Made by a program: the position numbers and the translations under genes
The notes under the pieces: generated by a model
What the model was told of the DNA's origin: nothing
Database searches by the model: none
What the model saw: the letters and a program-made list of their open reading frames with translations, nothing else
Shown here: piece after piece, positions 1 through 9,989 of the stretch
How the letters are laid out: every line of letters starts with the position of its first letter
Numbering within the stretch: position 1 is the stretch's first letter
DNA from: Iris pallida
Taxonomy: Eukaryota; Streptophyta; Magnoliopsida; Asparagales; Iridaceae
Length of the DNA: 64,000 nucleotides
NCBI GenBank assembly: GCA_029216955.1
Contig: JANAVB010009598.1
Span: forward strand, 28,212,706 to 28,276,705
Reading direction: 5' to 3'

Positions 1-3000
1 TCGCTTCACCTCCCGAACCAAAAATACCAACCCAGCACCACGCCCCTCGTACCGATGCTTGTTCCTGTTCTTCCAAAGCACCCAGATGATCGCCCCAGCC
101 AATGATCGCCGCTGATGACTCCCCTGACCCCGGAACCACCTTTGAAGAAAGACCAGAAAGTCACTATGCATCCGAGCCTTGAAAAAACCCCGGAAAGCAG
201 ACCAAACCTTCATAGCAAGGTCCCCATGGAAGAATATATGTTGAAGGGTCTCCCCATGCCCAGCCTGACAGCAATGACACCTGGATGCCAGATGAAAACC
301 AATCTTCTGAATAATGTCATCAGTAGGGAGCCGGTTGTGACAAACCCGCCACATCAGAATGCTCCACTTTGTCGGAATACACTTGTCCCATATATTAGAA
401 AAGAGTGATGATGTAGGGTTAGAGATCCGGCAACACCTCCAAGCCGCAGCCATCGTGAAAGAACCTTTCCGCTCACCCCAAACCAATGAGTCAGGATCCG
501 AAATACAAGTCAGATTCGCCCCTCTAAGCCGCCTCACTGTCTCTATTCCAAAATGCTCCAGAAACAACGACAGATCCCATCCATTGGTTGTCCAAAAAGA
601 ACGAATAAGCGGACCACCATTATCGGAATTTCTCGCCCTCGAATCTCTGATCTTCCTCCCCCTATCCGAAAGTACCCGAACAGTCGTCGTTCGTTGTGGA
701 AGAACCACCCGCCTCCCAGCCAATCTAGTCGACCTCCGAAGCTCCCCAGTACCCAAGCGCGGTGAAGCCATCGAACCAGACTCCCTCTCCTGTGTTCGAC
801 TCCGCACCCGAATTCGTCTCTCCGTTCCACGCCTGGTCCCCGAAGTCACTCCCTCAGCCGAAGGAATAGCAACACTATCCAACCGAGGACCCCCCGGAAT
901 CCAATCTTCACACCTCGCTGATCCCTCGCCACGTCCAAGTTTAAACGAGATGTGCGGCTCCGCCAATTTTCTCCCCCTCAAAATCCGTCGCCAAATATGA
1001 GAGCCCTTGGAGTTCATAAACGCATCACAAGGATGGCGCTTACGAAAATATTTCGATTTAAGAAGCTCCACCCAAAGGCCCTTACCATGCCTCAACTTCC
1101 ACCAAAGTTTCATAGAAAAAGCATCCATAATGTCACTCAGGCACTTGATCCCAAGACCGCCTTCGGGCTTAGTCCGAGTAACGAACCGCCACGCCAGCCA
1201 ACTCCTCTTAGCCACCCCATCCTTACTACCCCAGAAGAAAGCCGCAAACATCCTCTCAATCGTCCTGAGAACCGCCCGTGGAGGACAACATGCAGCCAAT
1301 GTATACATAGGGATAGAAGAAAGAACATTCTTAATAAGGACCAACTTACCCCCAGGAGATAGAATCTTGTTTTGCCAACCCGTCATCTTCGAACGGATCT
1401 TCTCCAACAAATAGCTGAACATCCCCGCATTCCTTCTCCCGCAAGTTAGCGGGCAGCCCAAATAATAGAACGGCAAAGTACCGGTACTAAATCCGAAAAG
1501 AGTAGAGATAGTCCGAGCACGGTCCTCACTCAAAGGTGTCGCAGTATAAAAGGCCGATTTGGAATAATTAATCTTCTGTCCAGAAACAGCCTCATATCTA
1601 TGCAATACTTGCTGAAGAGCACGCAATCCAGCAATATCCTCCGAAGTGAAAATAAGAACATCATCCGCATAAGCCGAATACGAGATACGCGGCCCCCCTA
1701 TCGAAGTGTGAAAAGAAGATCTCCTATCTGTGTCTTGAAGAAGCTTGAGATTCCGAGAGAGTACCTCCGCAGCAATAATGAAGAGAGCCGGGGAGAGAGG
1801 GTCCCCCTGTCGGATCCCTCTAGACGCCGAGAAGAAAGCAGTAGGAGCGCCATTAATAAGAACCGCATACCGGGTATCTACCAGGAGACGATATATAATA
1901 TCACAGAAGACCTCATTAAAACCAAATCTCCGAAGAACCCGCAGGAGGAAATGCCAATTAACTCTGTCATAGGCCTTCTGTATGTCCAGCTTGATAGCAG
2001 CATTTCCACCATGATTGGGTTCCCTCATTGAAGCCACCATATCCTGAGCAATAATGATATTGTCCACAATCTCTCTCCCCTTAACAAAAGCACTTTGCTC
2101 TGGAGAAATAATTTTAGGAAGATATTCTCGCAACCTACAAGCAATGATCTTGGAAATAATTTTGTTACAGAAATTGCAAAGGCTAATAGGGCAAAAATCA
2201 GATAGGTTCCTCGGGTGCTCGACTTTAGGAATAAGGAATAAGAAGGTATCCGAAATGGATAACGGAAGGCGTGCACCCAAGAAAAAAGAGCCAACTGCTT
2301 CCTCCACGTCAGCAGCAATAATGTCCCAACACACTGAGAAGAATCTTCCAGAAAAGCCATCCGGTCCGGCGCCACTAGCCGGGTCCATCCCCCGAACAGT
2401 CTCCAGCAGCTCCGCTCTATCCGGACAACGAACAAGATCAGAATTGTCCTCCATAGAAATAATTCTAGGGATGACATCAAAGAAGGCGTCCTCATCTAAA
2501 ATAGGCTCAGCTCTAAACAGCTTCGAAAAGAATAGAGCCGCCTCCGTCGCTACCTCCTCAGTAGACCCAGTTTCTGATCCATCAGCCCGAATAATTTTCT
2601 GAATACCCGCCTTCCTTTGCCTGCTCCTAGTGCACTCATGGAAAAAACGAGTATTCTTATCACCTTCCAGATCCCATCTCAATCGTGCTTTTCGTTTCCA
2701 GAAAGAATCCTCCACCTGGACCTTTTGCTTCAACCTGGCGACGGCCTTCATCCAAGAAGCCCTCCCCCTCTCCGACGGATGGATCTCATAATCCTGCTCC
2801 GCCGCCAAGGCAGCGTCCTCAGCCTGACGGACCTCCTGGAAAACATCTCCGTAAGTAGCTCTGCTCCAACCAGCCAGAACTTGCCCCGTTGTCCTCAAGC
2901 GCATACCCAACCGCTCCAGCGCATCATAATGCTAGCATGAATTCCACGCCCGGGCCACGATCGCAAGAAAATCCGAATGAGAAGTCCAAAGATCAAGAAA

Positions 3001-3723
3001 ACGGAAGCCTCTACGCACCGGGGAAGAAGCTGGCTGGCAGGATATCAAAAGAGGAGCATGATCAGATTCCGCCCGATTAAGATGCTCGCAAGAAACCTGG
3101 ACTCCATCCAACCAACTACCCGTCACGAGGAGCCTATCAAGGCGGGATCCCTGCCGATCCATCCCCGTCTGCCCGTTCACCCAAGTATATAAGCTTCCTC
3201 TGAAACCAGCATCGGAAAGCCCGGCCGCCAACTGAAAGTCGAGAAAGTCCGCAATGGCCCTCGTGTCAGGGGGTCGACCTCCGAATTTCTCATCCGGAGA
3301 GACAATGATATTGAAGTCCCCGCCCACCGCCCAGGGCAATACAATGTCCCTGGCTTGGACATCCAGAAGGTGCCTCCACAGACTCCTCCTCCCATGTCTA
3401 GTCCCTGTACCATAAACTATCGACAATCGCACCGGGGCCGAAAAACAACTCAGAGAAAGCTGTACTGTGATAGCCTGGTCACAGGAATCAGAACAAGTAA
3501 TCCCAAGACCGGACTTACAGAAAATCCAAATATTGCCCTTATCATTGCAAAAGCTAACATCAAAACCTAACCTCAGTCGATAAGAAAGAAGCTTAGAGGA
3601 TATCACCTTGGGTTCTATAATGGCAAGAACCTGAATCGAGTTGGTCCTACACAAGGACCTGAGACGGGATAAAGTAGCTCTGTTCGCCGTCCCCCGAACA
3701 TTCCAGATAAGGAATTTAACCAT
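1..3723 (-). pseudogene. LINE ORF2: APE endonuclease, reverse transcriptase and zf-RVT (one premature stop, truncated by window edge)
   Basis: ORF2 encodes the nicking endonuclease and reverse transcriptase for target-primed insertion. From the ATG at 3723: endonuclease with WNVRG (residues 7-11), Glu37 in IIEPKV, GDFN (135-138) and SDH (220-222); RT with catalytic Asp about 580 in KLDIQKAYD and YADD at about 685-688 (1660-1671); then a zf-RVT zinc-binding domain at about 1105-1170 (RCHCC). One TAG stop (2932-2934, codon 264) falls between endonuclease and RT. I saw no other stop in the stretches I read downstream, and no start-to-stop frame is closed before position 1. A C-terminal RNase H, common in plant L1s, would lie outside the window. 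Apart from that one base the copy looks near-intact. Confidence 0.9.
2932..2934 (-). other. Premature TAG stop in LINE ORF2
   Basis: The codon after Asn-Ser-Cys is TAG and is followed in frame by His-Tyr-Asp-Ala-Leu-Glu. A CAG to TAG change (C to T) is the simplest origin. It separates the endonuclease from the reverse transcriptase. Confidence 0.85.
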
Positions 3724-5830
3724 GGACCCTCTGGGGGTCCCACCTAATCCGGGAAGCATGTGATCTAAGAAGCCGATTCGACTGAGGTGCCATCGACTTC
3801 CTCCGCCTACCAGCCGTCTTCTTAAAGGGAACCATCTGCCAGTCTTCTTCACGTCCCTCGGAGAGTGAGGTGGAAGGTCTAGCCTCGGGCATTAAAACCA
3901 TATCATCACCCGGAGATGGGTCATAACCCCAGACGGATACAGAACCGTGGCTGGCCTCCTCCCACACCACCAAACTACGATTTTCAGTGTCAGAATCAGC
4001 CGCAATGACTCCCTGACCCAGCTGGCTATGAATAATAATAGGTAAATCAATAGGCCCAATACCCCGCTCAGGGCCCATCTGCCCATCCAAGCTAGAGCCT
4101 GGAGCGCTGCGTCCCTCCATCATGGGCCGCCCATCATCAGACCATAAAGCCAGCTGGCCCGAAGAAGACTCCCCCACGTGCCATGACGGAGGAACGGAAT
4201 TCGTGCGATTATCATCTCCCCCGCGCAATCTGGGATGTGTGGACCCCGTGCTATCATCACGCCCCTCGACGCGCCTCCACACCTGCCGTGTCCCCTTCCC
4301 TCTCGCACGCTTCGATCGTCTCCTCCGGCGACCCCTGCTAATTCCACGGCCACCCACCGGATCTTCCTCCTCACGCACCGCGCCTGGAGAAGGGCCGTCG
4401 GGGATGGATAGCCTATCAGCAATTCCCACTGAAGGAGACTCCACCTGGGGATGCCCACAAGCACTCTCAACGTGACCATGGAGGCCACATGAGACACAGT
4501 AGAGAGGGCTCCGCTCATAGACAACTGGCTGCGAGCGAATACCATCAGGCAGTTGGAAAAACACCTCATGTTGAAGTGGCTTACTCACGTCCACTTCAAC
4601 CAAAACCCTGGCTACCCTCGGCCTAGAGAAGGACGCCGTAGCCCGGTCAGTACTAAGCGGAGTACCGAGAGCAGAAGCAATGGACAGAACCGCATTAGTA
4701 TCAAACATACAGTGGAGAAGACCGGGGAAGGCCACCCAGATAGGAACCCGAGGGTCCTCTTTCAATGGCGAAAAGTCCACCGACGACCTGAATAACACCA
4801 TCGGAACCCGACCAACGAACCAACAGTCCTTAGACCGCAGCCGGAGAAAGTCACTCTCGACATGAGGCCGTATAAGAACGTGTCGATCATCAATCGCCTT
4901 CACGTCAATCAATCCCCTGAAGTCCCGCGAGTCAAAGGCCTTTCTAATAGCCTCAACCGGAAGTCTCCGCCTAGCAAACTTGCCAATAGGGTCCAGGCCA
5001 CACGGCGCCATGAGGACCTCCATATCCGTCTGAGAGAAGACAACCACCTTTCGACCATCGGAAACAATTGCTGGACGAAAATCCACCCTCGGCTGTCCCC
5101 TCGTCGACACTGGCACGGGTCCGCCTACCACCGCAGCAAAGGTCCGTGCCGGGTTAGCCGACCCGCCACCTGCCACCTTCGAAGAAGGCGCCATTGTAAC
5201 CGCAGACCCCCTCGGGGCAGGGACGAAACCCCTCCCCGCAGCCGAGACGTCCCCATGGTCAATGTCTACGAAGGGTCCAGGTGGGTCAGAGCCCCCCACC
5301 ACTGAACCAGAGCCATAAAAGGCGGAGCCTCCCATCACTCGACGACCAAGAAGGCTGCCTCCCAGCGCCGATCCATTGGCCGGGGGAACAAAGCCCCCCG
5401 ATGGATTAGACGTCCGTTCCGCGCCAAGGGTGACGCCACTAGTGTCACGCATAGGCGGGTCATCCACAAGGACGACGCCATCCTTCGTGCCAAGGTGGCC
5501 GGAGACCCCCTCCGCCAAACTACCAGGGTGGGCGGAGCCCCCCGGCCGATCCGACTGCCGCACTGGCGGGCCGTCCACAAGGACGACGCCACCTTCCAGG
5601 TGGCAGGCAGGGTGGCCGGCGATCCCCGCCGTCGAACGATGGGCGGAGTCCCCCGTCGAACCAGCAGGATGGGCGGAGTCCCCCGTCGGAGCGATTGCCT
5701 GATGACCGCCGCTAGCCACTGGTGGGTCGCCCACGGGAGCGACCCCGGCCTCCGTGCAGCGGCCAGGGTGGCCGGAGACCCCGGCCGACGAGCCAACCGG
5801 GGGGGCGGAGCCCCCCGCCGGATCCACCAT
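3716..5830 (-). CDS. LINE ORF1, DUF4283 and CCHC zinc-knuckle RNA-binding protein
   Basis: About 704 codons without interruption. I chose the ATG at 5830 because the longer open frame upstream runs into the LTR and a TA microsatellite and only yields an Ile-Tyr run. The first ~170 residues are low-complexity Gly/Ala/Pro/His-rich imperfect repeats. A DUF4283-type domain lies at about residues 250-420, followed by a CCHC knuckle (CVSCGLHGHVESAC, about 445-460), and the tail is basic and Arg-rich. This domain order is typical of ORF1 in angiosperm L1-type LINEs, which coats the LINE RNA. The stop overlaps the ORF2 start in the 8-base string ATGGTTAA. The family call is firm; the exact start is less certain. 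Confidence 0.88.
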   Translation of the reverse strand: MVDPAGGSAPPVGSSAGVSGHPGRCTEAGVAPVGDPPVASGGHQAIAPTGDSAHPAGSTGDSAHRSTAGIAGHPACHLEGGVVLVDGPPVRQSDRPGGSAHPGSLAEGVSGHLGTKDGVVLVDDPPMRDTSGVTLGAERTSNPSGGFVPPANGSALGGSLLGRRVMGGSAFYGSGSVVGGSDPPGPFVDIDHGDVSAAGRGFVPAPRGSAVTMAPSSKVAGGGSANPARTFAAVVGGPVPVSTRGQPRVDFRPAIVSDGRKVVVFSQTDMEVLMAPCGLDPIGKFARRRLPVEAIRKAFDSRDFRGLIDVKAIDDRHVLIRPHVESDFLRLRSKDCWFVGRVPMVLFRSSVDFSPLKEDPRVPIWVAFPGLLHCMFDTNAVLSIASALGTPLSTDRATASFSRPRVARVLVEVDVSKPLQHEVFFQLPDGIRSQPVVYERSPLYCVSCGLHGHVESACGHPQVESPSVGIADRLSIPDGPSPGAVREEEDPVGGRGISRGRRRRRSKRARGKGTRQVWRRVEGRDDSTGSTHPRLRGGDDNRTNSVPPSWHVGESSSGQLALWSDDGRPMMEGRSAPGSSLDGQMGPERGIGPIDLPIIIHSQLGQGVIAADSDTENRSLVVWEEASHGSVSVWGYDPSPGDDMVLMPEARPSTSLSEGREEDWQMVPFKKTAGRRRKSMAPQSNRLLRSHASRIRWDPQRVHG

Positions 5831-5897
5831 ACTCCTGAACTCAATGGCCCTGGTCGCGCACAGGAGATGCGGGACGAAACCTAGGGCAAAATCTCTC

Positions 5898-5915
5898 TCG
5901 ATATATATAAATTTG

Positions 5916-5969
<54 letters not shown>

Positions 5970-7117
5970 TTTCTATTTCCATATCGGGTACGACATAAAT
6001 TCATAGGTTCATATATTAGGCGCAAACACATACACTTAGATGTATATTTACTGTTAATGAGATTATATGACATTGATACACACAATCAATAAATCATCAC
6101 AAAATTCCAATACCGATTTGTACCCAAGTGTCTGTATCATATTCTAGTTCTGTATCAGTATCGTGTCCTAATTTTGTATTGGTATTGCATTAATGTCAAA
6201 GTATACATACACATATACATATATTAATTTCTAGAATTTAGTTGACACTAAAAATCAGAATTAAACTTCCAACAAAAATATATAAATCAATAAGGAAATC
6301 AAAATTGACACAAAGGAGGAGGGCTTGCCTTGGGAATTTGGGGATTTAGGGTTTGCTCCATCTTCTCCAATTTCTCCTTCTCTTTGCTCTATCCTTTCTT
6401 CTTCCAATTCTTCTTCTTCTTCAAGCTTCTTCTTCATTTTTCTATTTTTTTATAAGATAAGGTAGGAAGAGAGAAGGAAAGATGAAGGTGATGGTGGTCA
6501 TAATGAAGATGGATGATGATGATGGTGGTGGTGGTGGTGGAGATGACCGACGGGAAGGGGTTGGTCGGCCGATCGGATGGCGGTGGCGGCTGCCACAGGC
6601 GGCGCCGGCGGGCTCGAGTGCGCCAGAGCAGCGGGCCGGGACTATCTGTGGAGGCAACGGTGGGAGGAAGAGGGTGGTGTTGGTGATGAAGTGGTTATAG
6701 GTTCTAGAGGAGGAGAAGAAAATGAAGCATAAGAAGAAGCTGTGTAAACAAGGCTCGGGTGGTTGGGAGATGGTTGTTAGAGAGAGGTTTTTTTTTGAAT
6801 GAAACCTCTCTTCTTATATCTATATATGTATGCATTTAAAAGAAAAGAAAAGAAAAATCTAACAAACATAATGATTACGAAAAATAGATAAAAAGTCCAT
6901 ATTGTCCCTTCCTTACATGCATGAAGACACCTAGCATGACTAGGTGTCCATGCTAATTTGGAAATTACAAACTTCTCCAAAGGGTTTGTATGTAATTATT
7001 TTTGTACAATTTTTTTTATTTAATTCCCATTCTTGAGATACAAAATATGAAAAATTATTTTAAATATATATAAATACAAGAATACATATTATAATTTGTT
7101 TTAAAATGGTTATTACA
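5898..7117 (-). repeat. Element F 3' LTR (left part replaced by the LINE)
   Basis: Matches 62770-64000 base for base over long stretches, including the TA microsatellite, a pyrimidine-rich block near 6360-6430 and GAT/GGT triplets near 6510-6540. The minus-strand LTR begins TGTAATAACC, that is, it ends at 7117 on the plus strand. The LTR part corresponding to 62004-62760 is absent here because the LINE lies at that point. Short ORFs within it are not supported as genes. Confidence 0.85.
5918..5968. repeat. (TA)n microsatellite, about 51 bp, in F 3' LTR
   Basis: Uninterrupted TA dinucleotides. The same site in the other F LTR (62776-62875) is about twice as long. Confidence 0.97.
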
Positions 7118-8387
7118 CTTTACCCTCCTTACAAAAATTTCGTCCTCGAAATTTAGAATTTTAGGATAAACCTCTTCAAAACAATTATAGCAAGAAACAA
7201 GATATACTACCCAACTTACAGAGATGAAGTAGATCCATTACATTATCAAATGAAATACTTTGAAACATATCTATCAGAAGCTTTACGAAAATAAAGACAA
7301 TTCAAAGATGCTTTTAATCATTAAGATCCTTGAAACTCCATATAATCAAATAAAGTGGTCAGATAGCAAAAAAAAAAAATTTATCCCATAACCATGTATG
7401 TTCTACAAAAATCAAGATCATATTTTCCATTTCTTGTTTTCTGATGTGATATAGTAATCTTGTGCCCCGCCACTACGCATATGGCTGCAATCAAGATACC
7501 GTTTCACTATCAGGATTCATGGCTTTAACTTTTGCTACCACGCCACTTATATCCATAGAATGAGTAGGAATTATGATTGTCAAGTAACTTTATAGGTCAT
7601 GATATTCCTAGTAATCCAAAATATATCCAAAAAAACAATACTTAATTTCCAAGTTTTCTAAATATCATCCACGTTACTTTATCATGGTATCAAAACTAAT
7701 AGATAGTATTATAACATAAGATAATCTCATATATGTATTTTCAAAAGCACTATAAGTCATTTTAAATTATTCAGGTTAATGTTTTTCAAATTCCAATTTG
7801 AGGTAAAATGAAATCAAAATTCGAATATCCAATTTTAAAATTCATTACAAAAAATTATGTCTTGATCCCCAAAATTTTATTAAATTCCTGAACCATGTTT
7901 TGAGAATAGTGCCTTGCCAATCTGAATGGCCAGTCCGAATGGCTGCAACAACTTCTCTTCCACGATTCAATTGATTGATTGCAGTTTTTACTGCCTCATC
8001 GAATCAGTAGAAGGGTTTTCGGGTTCTTGACACAAATAAATAAATATTCATTCACAGAAAATTGAATTACAGAAAGTCCAATCAAAATATTGTTTTACAA
8101 GAAATCCAATGAACAATTAATGAGAAATATAAAACTAGGTATTTAGATGAAAAACGATTCCCAAAAAAATTAAGGATACTACTAGAAATAAAAATAGATT
8201 GAAAAGAGAGGATACAATTCTAGATATTTTTTTTTCCAATGAACTTTGGATAAAATAAATGAATTGAAGAGTTTCAAGAAAATCGAATTTGCAAAATAAT
8301 TAGATAGCATGAAACTCAACAAAGAAAGAGGAGATAAGTCAGGATTGAAGCACGGATAAAATCAAGAAGTCGAGGAGTCATACTCTT
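7118..8387 (-). other. Element F internal region next to its 3' LTR; no coding sequence seen
   Basis: Begins with a minus-strand polypurine tract (7118-7133) and the inverted repeat AAATTTCG-AGGA-CGAAATTT (7135-7154). The rest is AT-rich and I see no reverse transcriptase, integrase or gag motif in any frame. It resembles the non-coding interior of element C in composition. It ends where element A begins. Confidence 0.7.
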
Positions 8388-9717
8388 TGTAACCACCACT
8401 TTTCTAAAATGAGGGTAATTTTGAACTTTTATAAAATTTATTATTAAATAATAGGATTTAATTCATGTTAATAATTTTTTAATTAATTTAAAACTATTTA
8501 AATTGGTGCTTTGTGATTTTGGTGTTTTGCTAATGTAACCTTAGACCTACTTAGCCTAGAGACTGACCATGACCTCGAAGACCTAACCATGTGATTAGAA
8601 TAACTAATTACAACTTTTTAGGCTAAGGATATTTTGGTCATTTATGAATTATTATGATTATTAAATTTGTGATAATTAATATTGTGGTAATTGATTTGTT
8701 AGAGACTAACCTAGAATTGCCCTAACCTAGATGTTAACCATGAGCCTAGATATTAGATTAGAAGCTTCCATCACATGACAAGGTTAGGAATATCTAGATA
8801 TTAAGTTGAGGTTAGATATTTGTTAAGGTTAGATATTTAGCTTAGGCCTTTACTAGAAAGGCTAGAATTACATTAGCTAGAGGCCTTCAAACCTCATAAA
8901 ACTTAACCCTAATCCTAGAAATGATCCTTGGCTGCCATCAAGGGATCCCCACCTCTATACAAACACATATTGAGACCCCCTAGCTGTAGGCCATGTTTGG
9001 TAGGAATTCATGTCCATTTGATATGCGTATCGGACATGTGTCGGAGTGTAGTGTAAAGTGTTTGATAAAATGCCTCTTAGAAATAAATATTCATATTTTT
9101 CAAAACTAATTACATGGGTTTGTATCTAATTAGGTGTATATTGCATATCAAATCGACTGAGTCAATTTTAGGATGTTAGAGACACTGTTTTAGGACATGG
9201 GGACACGTGCACGAGACATCGTGCATTGTCTTGCTACCCGAACACGATTTCTCTCAGGACACGCCACTTGGGCATGTGTAATTTGACACGAAGGTGGGGG
9301 CAATGTCTGACAACATGCCCCCAAATTTTTATGGGGCTTGGTGTAGTATCGAGTGATCGGGAGATTAGCTAGTAGACTTGGTTTAGTTTTCATGTTTTAG
9401 AACTTGAATTCTAATAAATTGAGATATTGTCTTGTTTTGAGATTGTTTAAGATTATTATTAATTAGTAGTTTATATTTTTTGTTGTTTAGTCTTAGTTAT
9501 AAACTTCTGTGTTATCTTATTGTGCTTAGACTGTGATTGAGATTTCATTATATCTATACTTATCCTCCGTTCGGAGTGAGATTTTGACAAGTACATTATA
9601 TAATTACGTGAGTTGTTGAATATATAGTGACCTAGTACAGCATTCTACCGTCGATACTGCGGTATAGACTGGATGTACCCACTTCTTGTGTCCCTATACT
9701 GGGTGCTGGTCGTGACA
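8388..9717 (+). repeat. Element A 5' LTR (1,330 bp)
   Basis: Starts TGTAACCACCAC and ends GGTCGTGACA. Positions 8388 to about 9345 match 11547 to about 12505 (start of the 3' LTR) with scattered changes. The last ~370 bases have no counterpart that I can find in the 3' LTR. The final ~80 bases resemble the U5 ends of B and C. Confidence 0.85.
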
Positions 9718-9726
9718 CATTTTTAG

Positions 9727-9742
9727 TGGTAGCCCATGCAGG
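9727..9742 (+). promoter_or_regulatory. Element A leader motif / possible primer-binding site
   Basis: TGGTAGCCCATGCAGG starts 9 bases after the LTR end. The same motif follows the 5' LTRs of C and F (as TGGTGGCCCATGCAGG) and, diverged, B. It is not the usual initiator-Met complement (TGGTATCAGAGC), and I could not match it to a tRNA from memory. Confidence 0.5.
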
Positions 9743-9989
9743 TCGAGAGTCGCATTAGTACGATATCGTAGTAGTACGGCAACTTAGTTGTACTGCTGCG
9801 AGCCTGTGATAGGATTTAAGAAATAGACTTTAATGGAGAGGTACTCAATCACAGTTAGGAAAAATTCTGATCTAATTCCTGCCATCCATACAATCTTGCT
9901 GATAATTGTCTTCTTTGAAATAAACTGTCCTTCCTTAATTAAATCGATTCCTGCTCAGTATTGATTTCCTTATTTGATCTGTCTTTAGG

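Larger units (their letters stand above)
1..5897 (-). mobile_element. LINE (plant L1-type non-LTR retrotransposon), 3' end outside window
   Basis: A non-LTR retrotransposon read on the minus strand with ORF1 then ORF2. Its 5' end is near 5890-5900, where GC-rich LINE leader meets AT-rich sequence matching an LTR of element F (compare 62740-62780). The leader before ORF1 is only about 65 bases. Its 3' end, poly(A) tail and left target-site copy lie beyond position 1. Both frames are almost fully open, so this is one of the better preserved insertions here. It inserted into the F LTR next to a TA microsatellite. The boundary is uncertain by about 20 bases. Confidence 0.93.

Noticed and set aside
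5831..6085. N-terminal extension of the LINE ORF1 frame (another 85 codons)
   Set aside because: It reads through the TA microsatellite (Ile-Tyr run) and F LTR sequence, so it is a chance fusion beyond the LINE 5' end.
6442..6700. Short ORFs with Pro/Ser or Asp/Gly runs in the F LTR, repeated near 63377
   Set aside because: Microsatellite-derived (GAT/GGT and GAAGAA) and part of an LTR.
9725..9760. TAGTGGTAGCCCATGCAGGT as part of a tRNA gene
   Set aside because: It resembles a D-arm only superficially; no anticodon or T arm follows, and its position beside three LTRs marks it as a leader motif.
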